A stretch of DNA of 64,000 nucleotides from Stercorarius parasiticus. Its lineage: Eukaryota; Chordata; Aves; Charadriiformes; Stercorariidae. The first letter of the stretch is position 1. Each line of letters opens with the position of its first letter. Under the pieces are notes generated by a model. That model had not been told where the DNA came from. It did no database searches and saw only the letters and a list, made by a program, of their open reading frames with translations. Shown piece after piece: positions 25,899 to 39,347 of this stretch. The position numbers and the translations under genes are program-made. The stretch covers positions 599,715-663,714 of the forward strand of contig VWZL01006771.1 in assembly GCA_013396915.1 (NCBI GenBank), written 5' to 3'.

Positions 25899-26165
25899 CA
25901 TAGAATCAACCATAGAATATCTTGAGTTAGAAGAGACCATAAGGATCATCAAGTCCATCTCCCTGCTTCTCGCAGGACTATCTAAAACTAAACCCTATGA
26001 CTAAGAGCATCGTCCAGATGCTCCCTGAACTCTGACAGGCTTGGTGCTGTGACCACTTCCCTGGGGAGCCTGTTCCAGTCACCGACCACCCTCTCAATGA
26101 AGAGCCTTTTCCTAATGTCCAGTCTGAACTTCCCCTAATACAGCTTCATTCCATTCCATAAGGCA
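25899..26165 (-). repeat. CR1 LINE 3' fragment
   Basis: CR1 landmarks occur in reverse order: a duplicated ATAGAAT terminal motif (about 25899 and 25913), GAGACCATAAGGATCATCAA, then GGGAGCCTGTTCCAGTCACC, a GACCACCCTCTCAATGAAGA box and TTTTCCTAATGTCCAGTCTG. The CR1 sense strand is minus. Moderate divergence and 5' truncation. Confidence 0.92.
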
Positions 26166-29100
26166 GCACTTTGAAAGTCACTATCACACTGTGCCTGCTT
26201 AGGTTTTTTTTCAATTTTATTGAGCCGTAGGCTTTGGCCTGTGCAAAAGGAAAGGTCCACCTACATCACATACAGTAAAGTATGCAGCTGTCCTACAAAC
26301 CCTCCGAATCCAAGGTTTGTCTAGAGACTACTGTCCACACACTTCACTTCCACCTATTCTGACTTGCATAGAGAGGTTATTGCCAAGGATTATGCCTTGA
26401 ATGCCAGGTCACATTTAAAAAGATGACTGAGAAAACCACAAGAGAAAATATCTCATAAAGGTCAGCCCTTCTTCCTGAAGCCAGCCCAAACTAGGCAGAC
26501 ACTTATCACTTGCTGAAAGTTGTAGTTCTATCTTCCTGTGTTCCTTGGAATACCTGGAGTCTCTCTAAGTACAGTCAGGCTAAGTACAAGCAGAGACCAC
26601 ACTCAACCTGTTCGCTTGGACAGGCTGGCAGGGCCCTGAATGTCCCAAAAGGCCCCTGACCATCTCCACCAGGAACCTCCACCTATGCCACATCTACCCA
26701 CTGACCTCTAGGTAGGTGGCAGAGATGAGCCACATCCAACTAAAAAAAACCCTCACCCTGCCTGGTTCCCACTGAAGGTGCTGGGGAACAGGAATTACTC
26801 TGGGTATGGCGGTGTTGCAGAGGCCCTCAGGGCTGCGATCTGCGTCTGTGGCTGGGCTTAGTATCCACCAGGATTCTAAAGGTAACCTGGAGCTGTGAGC
26901 AACCCTATGGTAAAGTTCCTGTGCATATATCTCTATAGGTACTGTAATTCTAAAGGAGGGACATGCCAGTCTATATGCTCAATAAAAAAAAAACAAAACA
27001 GTCCAACATCACAGTTTAAGAGTCGTAGGGTATGGGCATCAGTCAGCTGCTATGATGTCCTGGTCTATCCCTTTCCCCTGATCTCATAAAGCTGGGGATG
27101 CCACCAACTGTATTAGAAATGTTGCAGATGCTCTCTCTGCCCCATCTTCTACCTGGATTGTCTAGTCAAATAGCATTGATACCTGAAAGCCTCTTAATAG
27201 CCTGATATCTGAGGCTGGTGCCTGGATAGGGGGATTCATGGAGGCACCTGAATCCAGGATAGGTCAACTACAGAAGCAGACCCTGTCAATTGCTCCCAGT
27301 GAGGTGGGTTTAGGCGATGCCATCATGGATATGCGATGCCACCATCTTACTCTGTCTCAGGTTTTCCTATGCTCCAAACAGAGGCGTGCAAGCAGGGCCA
27401 AAAGTTCTTCATGACAATGCCACTACTCCTTGGCCTGTCTGTTTGCCATTCCCTCGGTAAATCTCACCCATGGCCTCGCTGAAGTCATCCCAAGCCCTCT
27501 CACTGTCAGCTGTATCCTACACATAGAAAAAGGTATGCATCCCCTGGTCTTTCAACAGAGGAGCAGCAGAGGGGAAGGTCTGCCTACATTACTGGCTTTC
27601 AAGATAACTCTTGAACTTGATGAACTGTATAAGATGTCGTCTTTGCCTGACCAGGTACGCCCTGTTCTCCTACACGCTGTTAATGGCTGGTATGAGAAGA
27701 GTGGGACAACTCCCAGCCTTATCCATGTAAGGTTAAAAGTGTAAATATTCATCCTTTCATCTCCATCAGTGTGTGATAATGCTCACTGACCCCATTTCTC
27801 ATCAAAGATGCGGACATGCATGGCTCAACCTGTAATAACTACTAACTGACACAGGAGTGCATCTTCTCCCTGGGCCAAGGAGATAATCCTACCTTTGGCC
27901 TTGCTACAGGTGTTCTTCAGTTTTATTACCTCTAGCCAGTTCCACCAATTTTTCACATGTTCCACGTTGATATGGCTGTTGCAGTCAGGCTTTCCCAAAA
28001 TTCTGGTCCCACCTTATGCAGAAAAAAAGCATAGAGCTCCATATGGCCCACCATTTGACAAGTTCAGGGCTGCGGATGACCTTAGTTCACCACAATACGC
28101 TGACTCTGTATGATACATGGGAGGGGAAATGACTGCAGAGCTTTTAGAGAAGCAGAGACAAGGAAAAGACCTACTTTTCAATGTAAAACCAGGTACACCA
28201 TCCATTCATTCTTCTTTGAAGCATATTCCCTATAAACTTGATTACTGATAAACTTGCAGAATCTAGTTTTTCTGTTTTCAGTACTGATAAGGTTACAAAG
28301 ATGTCATCTGTTTGAGACGGATGGTCTTTTGTTTCTAAATCATGTCATTCTCTGAGTAATCACTTAAACTGTAGGAATAGTACAAAGTTAACAAGATTAC
28401 ATAGGATACATTCGTATTGTTTTGCATTTCATGTGTTGATGCCTCAAAACTTAATTGCTTTTACAGAAAGAATATTTTTTTATTGTTGGTTAATTTGCCA
28501 AAAGCTAAATATACACTAAAAGCCTACATTAAAAGTCACTATAAGGCACACTGGGAAATCTGGATACAAAGAGGTCACTTCATCCTGAATAGCAGAAACA
28601 ACAAATCATAGGAAATAACTCTGCAGTTTGCAGTCACTGATAAAGTATTGCATAGGATGTAGCTTTCTTTGAAGTACAGATAATGCTGCATAGCATATGG
28701 CAGAGCTTTACTGTTTACGCAGCCATGTCTGCGCTGAATGCAGTTTCTGTAGCCTGACAGGCACCTCCCCATACCGCACTCTGTCCTGTTATCATTGTGG
28801 GTATCCAAGTGCTATTACTCTGGGCATACACTGACGTGATACCATCACCTTTTTTAAACCCTAGCCCACAGCATGCTTGCATCCATTTATAGTTGCATGC
28901 TCCCAGAATTAGCATAATGAAAATATAATTTCAGACCTATTTACTGTCTCATTGTGTATTAACACCTGGATATCATCAACAAAGTAAGAAAACAACCAAA
29001 CACTCTCAGATGGGTCTTCTCCACATTTCAACTCTATTACCAAAGTGACATTTAGTCTTAACTGCTTTCAGGCTGCCAGTAAATCTGTAAGGGAAATCAT

Positions 29101-31848
29101 TACTGAACACTGATGTTGTCCTAAATAACACTACATGCTAGGCATATGTTTGGATTTTCTATTGTAGTGGTAGAAGTAGCACAGCAGTGAGCTCATAACC
29201 TTTCCAAGTTCTCTTCACCCCACGCACCACAGTAAAACACTAGCAGCACCTTAGGTACAATTTTTCAATGGCTGAAATGCCATCCATATTCCTTCCCTTC
29301 CTCTGTCTTACATCCCCACCACTGACTCCCATTTTCAACACCATCACCAGGCAGCAAGATCTACTGGTACATCCTTCTACCCTTCATATTTTCTGGTCAT
29401 ACCTTGAGTCATGACAGATTTGAGGCAACATCAGCTTTCCTGTCAAATAGCTCTGAAGGAGGCCTCAAATTCCTTCTCTGTGGCCTAAAGACCCTTACAG
29501 AATAACAGAATCAAAAACTATTTTTTCTGTTCGTATTATAAAATTTTTCACATAATTTGGCATTGGTGAAGTAATCCTGCAGCAGACACTGTACAGCTCC
29601 AAGTTCCCTACATCTAATCGATTTTTATATTACTGCAGGCTAATAATATCCATAGAGCTTCTGAAAAACCCAAGTGAGGATTTCATTTCAGCACTTCGTA
29701 AAAGTACCTGAGCAAGTACCTCTAGGGCTGTAGCACTGATCCTGTCCAGCTTTGTTCTTGTTCAATATGTTCCCACTACCTCTTCAGCAGTATTGACACA
29801 GTAATACATGGCCAGACACACCTGGGGAAAATAACCTAGCAAAAATAAAAAATGTAATCAGAATGAATTCTCTGAGCCAGTTCATTCCATGTTCACACAG
29901 CAGAAGGAATGATATAACGGAGCAGAGGGAGCAACTCCAGCCACCACTGTTACAGTGAGAAATGCTTGTGAGCTACACTGCACACTCAAAGCAATCACAG
30001 GTATATTCTTCTGTCTGGCCCATACCATTTTTAGTACTGAGAGTACTAGAAAACGTGAGAAACTATATTGTCCTTTTGCTCTGCACATGCACAATCCTCA
30101 TAAAAAATTCATGAGTCAAGAAATAACTATAGACCATAATTTTCAGATTGTTCTTCCTGTCTTATGTTATGGAATGGGAAATACTTATGCACAAAGTCAG
30201 CGGGACAAGTTTATTGCATTTTTTGGAAGTATTTGTTTAAAGATTCACTCACACAATAGATTTTAAAGGGTGCATTTTAAAATCATTAAATGAATTTATA
30301 TTTTATGCATACTTATACATAATATATGTCTGTATATTTATGTACCTATTTATATGTGTTTGTGCTTATTTTTATTTATATTTAAAGTTATCTGAAAAAT
30401 ATGGTTACCCCAGTATTACAATAAGCTGGTGCGGAAGACAGTGTTGCATAGCGTCCTCTATATAATTTCTTTAGAAGAGCCAAAATATACTAAGTTGTTT
30501 GCTGAATCAATTTGAATCAAGATACTGGTATTACCTTTTCTTTTTTGACAAAATCACTGCGTATTGACTTTTCTGAAAACAGTATTCTTGCCTTTATAGA
30601 GAAGCAGCAGCCTTCATATTCTTTCATATGAGTTTGTATGAGCATGTATATGAAAGAAACAAAAATATAGTTTAATTACTGTTGAAGTGTCTCTTCAATG
30701 TATCATTTTATTATGCAGTTTATATTTTATTTATTCAAAAAGAGCATTGAAGCCTATGCCCCAAATAAATTCCTTTTTTTATTTATTTAAATGGCTGCTT
30801 GATTTAAATACAAGAACTAATAAGTTTAAGTATTATAAACTGAAAAAAATTATATAGAAATCTGAAATATACACAAACTAAAGCATCATCTTAGTTACCT
30901 TCCTCTGCTAGATGTATCACTGCATACACAAAGCCATGTACCCCAAATCAATGTCTTCACTGAAGCTACACTCTGGGGAAAAAAAAAAAGGGAGTTTTGA
31001 CTACATAGAAACATAATAAGAACTTCATAATGTGACCTATAGTTTTTACTGAAATAAATTAATGGATGGCATGCAGATGCCAAGATTAAACAGAGTAATA
31101 ACAAAACATTAGTAAGCACTTTTAATGTAATTAAATTTTTGATGTATTACCATTTTTAGTGTGTAATTATTTTTGAAGGAACTGGAGAGTAATACTGGAT
31201 CACACCCTTATTCAACCTAGTTGCTAAAGAATAAAATGAGACAATGTTTTTAAATTCTATTGCAGAATAATAGTGTATTGTCCATCACAGGTAATGATGG
31301 CAAGATTTTTCTCATCTAATAATCACTCATAGTGATTAACTAATAAAAGGACAATCCTTGGTACTATAAGAACCTATGGTCAGTCCAGAATGTAAGCAAG
31401 CATTGAAATGTGCTATATAGAGCATCTCAGCTTGCAAGTGACCTTGAATCTCTGTATCCTTATTGCTGGAGGCTGGGATTGTTCCATGGCTACGTTCCCA
31501 GTCTGCATCAAGCGGCTGCTGGTAACATCAATCTTAAGCACTGGTCTTTAAAACAATTTTTTATGTTGGCCTTGAACAGGTCCAATAATTTCACTTAATC
31601 ACCTCTGTTTCTACACAAAAACTGGAATCTAGGCTGACTTCTAATTTTTCATTCTTGTGAAATCCAGCCACAGGCTTTCTTTCTGTCCGCCATCAAATAT
31701 CTGGAATCACAATTAGATAAAATATGTCAGATGCCCTGTGACACGCAATCATCTTTATTGTATAGAAGTTCACTTTCAGCTTAGAGTAGAATAAATTCCA
31801 TTTGACTCAGAGGTCAGTACTTGGGAAGAAAAATGAGAAGCGTGCTCG

Positions 31849-31870
31849 TTTGCATATTTGAATATGCAAA
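31849..31870. promoter_or_regulatory. Inverted octamer (POU-type) motif
   Basis: A perfect inverted repeat with 10-bp arms, TTTGCATATT and AATATGCAAA, separated by TG. The right side contains the exact octamer ATGCAAAT (31864-31871), and a further TTTGCATA lies on the left. Paired octamers bind POU-domain factors as dimers. The site lies in otherwise unremarkable intergenic DNA about 7.5 kb upstream of NOM1. Function is an inference. Confidence 0.4.
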
Positions 31871-34800
31871 TTGGATGCATACAATTTACGTTATTTGTTT
31901 CCTAATGAGAATGACCTTTTCTGCTGATGGGAAAAAGCAATTGAACTTGGGCATGTGAAAGCTATGGAAGAATAAGAAATTCCAAATCTCTAACGAAACA
32001 AGTTAACTGCTTGCTTCTGTGAATAAAAAAATAATCAAGGTCATATTGAACCCTAAATCCCAGTGCTCTTTCATCTTTAGGGACACCCAAGTTAGGTTCA
32101 GTATCTGAATTTTGCTGCTTGGATGTATCTCTAATAACACTTCCTGCCTAGCACCCTTCTTCTTCACTATCCTTTACAAAGAACATCTAAACAGTTCTCC
32201 CACCACTAACGTGGCTCAGGTTAACACAATAACATCTTTATAATTATTTTACATAACAAAATTTGAAGCTTCAAAATTCAAAGATTTAATGACTTGCCTG
32301 AGGCTACAAAGAGGATATTACTACGTCAGGATTGGAACTCAGTTGTATCTGGTCTTTGGTCCTGTGTTCAAACACATTAGATCAAGTTTCTTTCAATACT
32401 GAAACTGAAATGGAAAGAAGCCACGATCAATTTACAAAGTGGCATTAGGATCACATAACCTGTGGTGTTCTACTTCTCTGAATGCCAAGGAAGGAAATGA
32501 GTCCTGCGTATAGGCAGCTCATCTGTAGACAGGTAACATCATCAATATTGCCATGTATTACTATACATTTAATTACCCTCTCTACTGAAAAAAAATTAAC
32601 ATACATATATGGTCAAATTGCCAGTATGCAACTCTTCAAGTTTAATCTTTTGTCTACAGACCTCAAAACCAGGCAGTAATATCACTGCACAGGTAACAGG
32701 TCTTAGAACTGGAATCACTAACATGCGGGACCCAGAATTAATTAAAGAGCTAGAATTCAAACAAACATCTTGTTATGGCTTGTAAGCAAGGGCACAGTTG
32801 CTTATTCTTGTTGTTTCTTTTTCATTATGGTGCTGCAGGAGTCCTCCATCAGGGATCAGGGCCCCATATTGTGAGGATTTATTTAAACACTTAATGAAAA
32901 TATGGCACCTGCAGTTAAGAATTTACAACTGCAATTATAAGATGAAGAATAAAACTGTCTCTTCAGTTGATTTCTGTAATCATAATATTTTAAATGACAC
33001 TAACACATACCTCATCTTAAGTGTGTGTTTTCCCATGATTATGTACAGGAATGAGCTGCAGTAAGCTTACCACCACCACTATGAAAGTGCATCCAGACAA
33101 ATGTGGATTGTCCTAAAAATAGATATCGTACCTTTACCACCAGTATGCAAGCAGGAAATTTCCACTGAGAAAAAGAAAATTCAAGTTGTACAGAACCAGC
33201 CAGCTCCCTAGGCATACACGTATGTATCCAGTTGTGTAGGGATTTGTTCTTAATGTTAGCTTACTTGTTAGTATGCTATTTTTTGGCAAAATTATTCAGG
33301 AGAGCAAAAAAGACAAATCCTTTCATGATAAACAACGTAGTTATACAAAAGGGGCTTTTGTAATTGTTCCTGTTTTTACCTGTGTTTCAAAACCTATTTT
33401 ATATTGGGCACAGGTGCAAATGCTTACAGATTGTGCAACAGACGGACCAGCTGTAGTTGTTAAGAGTAATGAATTCCCCTTTAGAGCAGCATTGGAAATA
33501 ACTGTCCTACCAGCAGGCTGCCCTGATTTAATAATTTTTGTAATCTGCTAATGGTGTAGTTTCATAACTGATTTAGGGTGATCCTGGTCTGTGCTATCAT
33601 TGGAAGGAGCAGTTCTCTTCACTTTCCCATTGCTGAGTACCTCTTTCTGTAGCTGAATCAGGAAATTAACCTAGCCCAACTGAGAAATTCATTAGTTTCG
33701 TTTGGATCAAATCTTGGATTATGCCACAAATCCTCATGTTAACATGAAGAAGGATGAGGAAATGCATTACCTGGACAAGTGTATGGCAGATTGAGGTTGT
33801 CCTAAAGTAGCCACAAAACTGCAGTCTTGAAAGACGGTGATTGCTTGAAAGGGGTGTTAGCAGGTGTAGGAGTAGATTCATGTGGTTTCTAATGTCAGAT
33901 ATGTACCAGACACAAACTGTAAAAACATGATGTTATTCAACCTCATGTGTGTGTGTTTTCTTTTCACTGCCTTGTCCTTTGCGTACGCACCACCTAACTA
34001 GGTATCTACAATGCAGTTGCCTGCATCTAAGCCAGTCGTGCAAGACTCCCTTTTAAATCAGTGGAGGTCTAAACCATCAGGTTAATAGAGTCTAAGGCTC
34101 TGACCATCTCATCCTGAAGCAGAAGCCTAAAATGGATTAGATGAGGTTTTTCTCTGAAAGTGACTATTTCTCTCCATTTGACTATAAACAGAGAGCAGGG
34201 TGACTGGCTCTGCTGTAGATGTTTCTCTAAACTGAGGGAGAATCACTCTATCTATCTTGTCTGTCAGGGTTAAATCAGTGTTGCTATTTCAAAGTACTCT
34301 GAGAGAAGGGTCTTTAACTAGAAATGCGGTACGCACAAGTCACTGTTGCACTCTGGTTATGATCAGGTAAGTAGAGTTCCTGAACAGGAACTGTATATTA
34401 AATTAACACTACATTACAAACAATAATATAATGCATTATAGAACTGAGATCAAGATGGGGAATGGCAACCAACAAATCGATGTTGTCACAGTATAAGTTA
34501 CCAGGTCCAAAGTTTGCTGTCATCCCAGAAAGACCTCCAAATACTTCACTGTATTTGGATCAGACACATATCATGTTTTGTGTGTTTAGCAAAGCCTCAG
34601 GAAAAATGCAGTAAGACTTTTGTTAATAGCAGCACCCCACTGAGCTAGAAAAAGCAGCTGGAAATTAACTGTCCCTGAAAACAATCACCTTGCACCATGT
34701 ACAGAAAAGACAGTATTAGCAGTGGGATGAACAGTAACAATGCACACTACTACTGTTGAAATTGCTCCTGTGTCGGTGGCATAATACTTATTCTTGCCAG

Positions 34801-37800
34801 TGTTTTCACTTTTTATAGATAAATAAGCAGATAAAAGGTGAATTTTATGAAGTAACAGTAACTGTTAATTTTAGGGATTTTGTTTGTTGAATTCAAACAT
34901 TCATAGGTATTTATTCCAGAGTGTCACACCTACTTCCGAGTATTCTTTTTTTAAAGTTGCCTTGTCAGAATTAAAGAAATAGCTAATAAAGACTGATCTT
35001 CAGGGAATAGAATTACAATTGGTATATTAAAGCTAAGCAATCTACAACAAAGGAGAAAGAACAGAGGGAAAAGGAAGTGTCCCTTGTTAAATATTTACCT
35101 TTTTTTGATGAAAACTGCCTTGTAAATGACAATATAATACAAGAGTTCCTTAGATAAGGTCAGCATTCAGTATAGAGTTAAGTCTCCCATAAAGACATTT
35201 CTTGGCACAGAAACTTTGGTTATAAAAATTTCATATAGGAAATGCGAAGTGCCATAATGTGGGACTTTGATCAATGATGCTATCCCGATTTGTAATTGTT
35301 TTTTTTAACAGTGATGTGCACAAAGGACTAATTTAAAAGCTCATTTTAGCTGCAACCTACCTCTTCCTTTTAATAACAAGAAAGTAATCTGATTACATTT
35401 TTTTCAGTCATCCTTGTGTCACGTATTAGATAATCTCCTTATAGTTTAAAACTAAAAATGCTAATGGATTGGGGAAATGGCTTTCTGCTTTCACCCAGAA
35501 TATCTGTCTTTTTTATGCTTGTCTTTTGGATCATTTGTCTAAATAATAACCTTTAGTGCCCACTCCTTCCTTCCAATGAACTAAAAGACATTAATGATTA
35601 AAGTCAGTGAATACGCATCTTCTCCCTACTCTAGTTTTGCCAGCTGAGGTTAGCACTTTCAGCTGCTGCTTTTTTGGGAGAGGGGGGAGCTACAGGCATC
35701 CTCTCGCCGAGCTACTCATACGGTTACTTTCTAATTTGTCTCAATCAAAGCAGCCTAAGTTAGCTTAAACTAACTAGTTAATGAGCATCACCAGTCAGCA
35801 CTGACTGAAAGGACATTGATCTCAGTGACAAAAAGAAAGCAATTATATGAAAAACTCAGCAGACGGCTTTCAGTCAGCAAATCTGTTGGGGCAGCCCTAG
35901 AAAAGAGGCAGTAATAAGCCCCCTTAAGGGAAGGTGCTGCGGGTGGTAACTTCAAGAGGCAAACCTGGAGATACAGGACGATACATTTGAATGGCCTTAG
36001 TCTCAGAATGAGGGAAAATAACTCATTTTTACAAAAGCAGCATGGAGAAGACAAATGACCAGCCCCAGGTCAGGTACAAAGATTGTGGAAAGTGTGGGAA
36101 TAAGTGCCAGGCCAGAGATTTTTCTAGAGTATTTGTGTAGTTCATTTTTCATCATGCCTGACATTTAAGCTCTATAAGGACCGAGCTTTCAGAAATTGCT
36201 TAGCACATACCCTCTGGAAAAAAAAAAAACAAACACATCAACATTCTGAGTAACAGGGATGTATCTTTAAAATATTAAGGAAACAACTTTCCTCACCTGC
36301 CAATACTTTCTGAAATAGATGGAACTGACATACATTTGAAGAGCCAACAACTTTGTACTGCCTTGCAACTTTGGAAAACGTTTTCCAGAGGAAAAGTATC
36401 CTTCCACAGACAATCTCTCCCAGCAGCCCTTCCCTTTCATACAAGACCAAATTTCAGTTCTGCTGATCCCAGTGGTGACAGTATGACATGGGGGGAAACA
36501 AAACCTCAAGTAGACGGATGCCATGCCTAGAGACACACAGCAGAGTCCTCAAGTAACTTGCGCTGTTCTGAGGCTCTCACTGATTAGAATAAATTCATCT
36601 TGCCGCAAAGCTTTCAGTCTGCATAGTCAAAAAAGGCTTTGGATGTAAAGCAATATTCTTACATGAATCGGGCTGTTTTCTCCATTGATGACAACAAAGA
36701 ATGACCCTATGAGGTCTGTCTAAAAGTCTGGTGCTGCTTCGATATTTCCTGTGGTGATAAATAGCACAATATTCTCAATAGTTGCAAATTACAAAAGAGC
36801 CAGAATCTACCTATGTATATTATGTAGTCACTAAATCACATTTTCATGGCACGTGGGAGGTGACCAGGAGACAATAGCAGACAGACAGCTAAAGGAATTG
36901 TATTCCGTTTGTTCTGCAGAAGAGAAAAAAAAATAATCCATGAATATAATTTAATAGAAAAGGAAATCTGTTAACAAAGATTATCTCAGCAGGATGCAAA
37001 AATTTACTGAAGCAACAATTCTATATGAACATTAATTTCCAGTGAATCATGCCATTATATTCAATTTCATTCTAAATGCGAAACCTGCCCTTGTGGCCTG
37101 TTCTCTGCTGCGAGATCGCTGTCAAAGCAAAGAACAATTACAAAATGTTCCCTCAGTTCAGAGTTCCTATTTGGTAAGTGACGCCCATATGATGCAGAGT
37201 TCTAAATGTGAAATTTGTAAAATGGAAACTGGATTTCTCCCCTTTTCTGGTATTTAGACAACACAGGAAAATTGGAAGGAGTTTCTAATTATTCACATTT
37301 TAGGTTTTAAGAAGACTGTATTTACCTGGTACTTGAAGCCAAATTAGTAAACGTAAAATAATGAACCACAATACTCCAGGACAGTATCTGAAATATTTGT
37401 TGTAATGTATTTATTTAGATATGGCATCACTAGATTTGAATGATGAATTTGTCGATTAAGCAGACTGGTATTTCTTTCAATATTACATTTTCTTGATGAT
37501 ATTTATATTTTGTCTGAAATACTGCTTTGAGTCTTAGAAAGTATTTCTACTTCACAAACAGGTGATAATAATTGTATCAGCATATTTTTTTGCAAAAGTA
37601 GCGCATGCATTTTCACCTAAATTTGGGATTATGGAGTTCAGCAAAATACATGCTTTCCACATTTTGATTTGTGTTGTGATGTACTGAAGAAGGCAAATAT
37701 TGACATTTTCTCTCTTGTAAGGTAAATGAAACATCCCATTATTGGAAAACTCTGTTGGCCTGAATGACAAATTACATGATGAGACAGTACAGAGATGCAA

Positions 37801-39160
37801 ATCTTGGAGTTTTAAAAGCATCTAATATTTTCTCAAATTATATTCAGCTGTATTTATCTAGCATTCTGTCATGCTGCTGTATTACTGTTATCAATAAATC
37901 TATAAATAGGATGTGAAATGCATGTGAGCTGTCTGTGCACGAATAAGGCGCGGCACAGCAATAAATTATAGAATAATATATAGTTTAAAATGTAGCAAAA
38001 GGAATGCCTTGACAAATCAACGCAACATATTTTGTCACTGAGGGTGAAAGATTCATTATGCATCAGCCTTGAGAAAGCTGGACTTCTGAAGCATGGGTCA
38101 TCTAGGACATATGATGTAATGAGAGAATATGGAAACATGCATAGAAAGACAAAAATAATCTTCTGAAAAATAAAACTCTATTAAATTTTCAGGTAAAATA
38201 CAAGTCCCGTGTAGCACTTCATTGTTCAACAGAGGTCAGGAGTGCAACACCAAAGAATAAAATAATGAAACCTGACTTCCTATGGATTTGGTCCCCACAG
38301 GAGATTCAAGACTGACCCTTTTTCTGAAACTGGGTCATGGGTGCTGGCTTTCATTTGTGTTTTCTGGTGTCTGCTGAGGTCCAAGATCATCTTGTAGCAC
38401 TTTCTTCAGCTGAGAAATTCTTTCCTCTACCCAGACACCTATTTTGATGAAACAGGGAAATTCAGTGTTTCGGAGAACTCCAGGCATCTGCTGGATATGA
38501 CTGAAACAGGCACTAGATTTCAAGCTGGTAAGAGGACAGGACGCAGACACAGACACAAACCCAGCAGGCTGCATAAGCCTAGAGTACAGCAAAGAGACTA
38601 TAAATAAGACTAACCAATTGGTTTTCCTGCTGACAGCAGCGAACTGCCATGGGACATTTAATTCCCTCTGATCACATAAATGACAGACAAGTTGTCACCT
38701 GCTGTGTGCGACGGGCCAGGCAGAGTGGGGATGATCCCCTCCCTGTGGCAGGGGCCACCGGTCCTAGCAGCCAAATCACCTCATCCCACATGCCGCTGTG
38801 AATAGAAATGCCCCAGAAGTCAGCACCGAGCAGAAGCCGTAGACACAGAGGTTGTCCCTGACATGCTCAGGAAGAGACACCCAAGCTTGACAGGGTTGGA
38901 AAGGGTTTAACATTGGGGACAGGGCAAGTGGAGTAGAGGCCAGGGGTGCTGATGTCCCCCAGATCCTGCGGCCCTGTGAGGCGTTAGCGAGAGCCTTGTG
39001 CCTCACAGGCATTACGGCCTTAACGGCTGCAGACACGGCTATGAGGGACGAATTGTTACAGTCCCTTTTGTAACACAACGGACAAGCCTTACATTTTCTT
39101 AAGTATGCACTAAAAAAAAAAAAGAGCGTATCTTGACGGATTTAGCGGCTTTGGTACAGG

Positions 39161-39307
39161 TTTGCGGGACGGGCCACTTCACCTGGTCTCCTCTCCTCAG
39201 AGCTGGGCCCGTCTGCGGGGCCGCCCGGCGGCCAGCGCGCGGCAGGGGGCGCTGCTGACCGAAATGGCGGCGTCGCGGCGGAAGGGGAAGGTCGTCTCTT
39301 CCCCAAG
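39161..39307 (+). promoter_or_regulatory. NOM1: NOM1 CpG-island promoter and 5' UTR
   Basis: A sharp rise in GC and CpG begins near 39160 and continues through exon 1. There is no TATA box. A CTCF-like core GGCAGGGGGCGCTG sits at 39241-39254. Two near-identical motifs, GAAATGGCGGCG (39261) and AAGATGGCGGCG (39305), match the YY1 element AAGATGGCGGC that often overlaps the translation start of housekeeping genes. The first supplies an upstream ATG. The exact transcription start cannot be read from the sequence. Confidence 0.7.
39236..39254 (+). promoter_or_regulatory. Candidate CTCF site in NOM1 promoter
   Basis: The stretch ending GGCAGGGGGCGCTG matches the 3' half of the CTCF consensus (CCASYAGRKGGC followed by GCT); the 5' half is less good. 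Orientation is plus. Predicted by eye only. Confidence 0.4.
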
Positions 39308-39347
39308 ATGGCGGCGCCCAACTGCGGCGTGGCCGGGGGAAAGATGA
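39264..39347 (+). CDS. Overlapping upstream ORF in NOM1 leader
   Basis: An ATG at 39264 in strong context (GAAATGG) opens a 27-codon frame, offset from NOM1, ending in TGA at 39345-39347, past the NOM1 start at 39308. If the transcript starts upstream of 39264, scanning ribosomes meet this ATG first and NOM1 translation would need leaky scanning. If transcription starts between the two ATGs, the frame is irrelevant. The peptide starts MAASR, the same residues with which I recall the human NOM1 protein beginning, which raises the possibility that a frame-shifting indel separates this ancestral start from the present frame. Confidence 0.35.
   Translation: MAASRRKGKVVSSPRWRRPTAAWPGER

Larger units (their letters stand above)
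17901..39160. other. LMBR1-NOM1 intergenic region
   Basis: About 21 kb of AT-rich sequence between the two divergent CpG-island promoters. I find no convincing gene. It contains a CR1 fragment at 25.9-26.16 kb, a 21-bp tandem repeat at 20363-20425, AT-rich low-complexity DNA at 19.82-19.9 and 30.29-30.4 kb, a possible very old LINE relic at 22.6-23.7 kb, and an inverted octamer site at 31849-31870. GC-richer stretches at 26.5-27.9 kb carry no recognisable coding or repeat signature. Reading frames here are up to about 104 residues, short and without recognisable similarity. Confidence 0.7.

Noticed and set aside
27430..27744. A 104-codon frame in GC-richer intergenic DNA
   Set aside because: No similarity I recognise and no splice-site or CpG promoter context.
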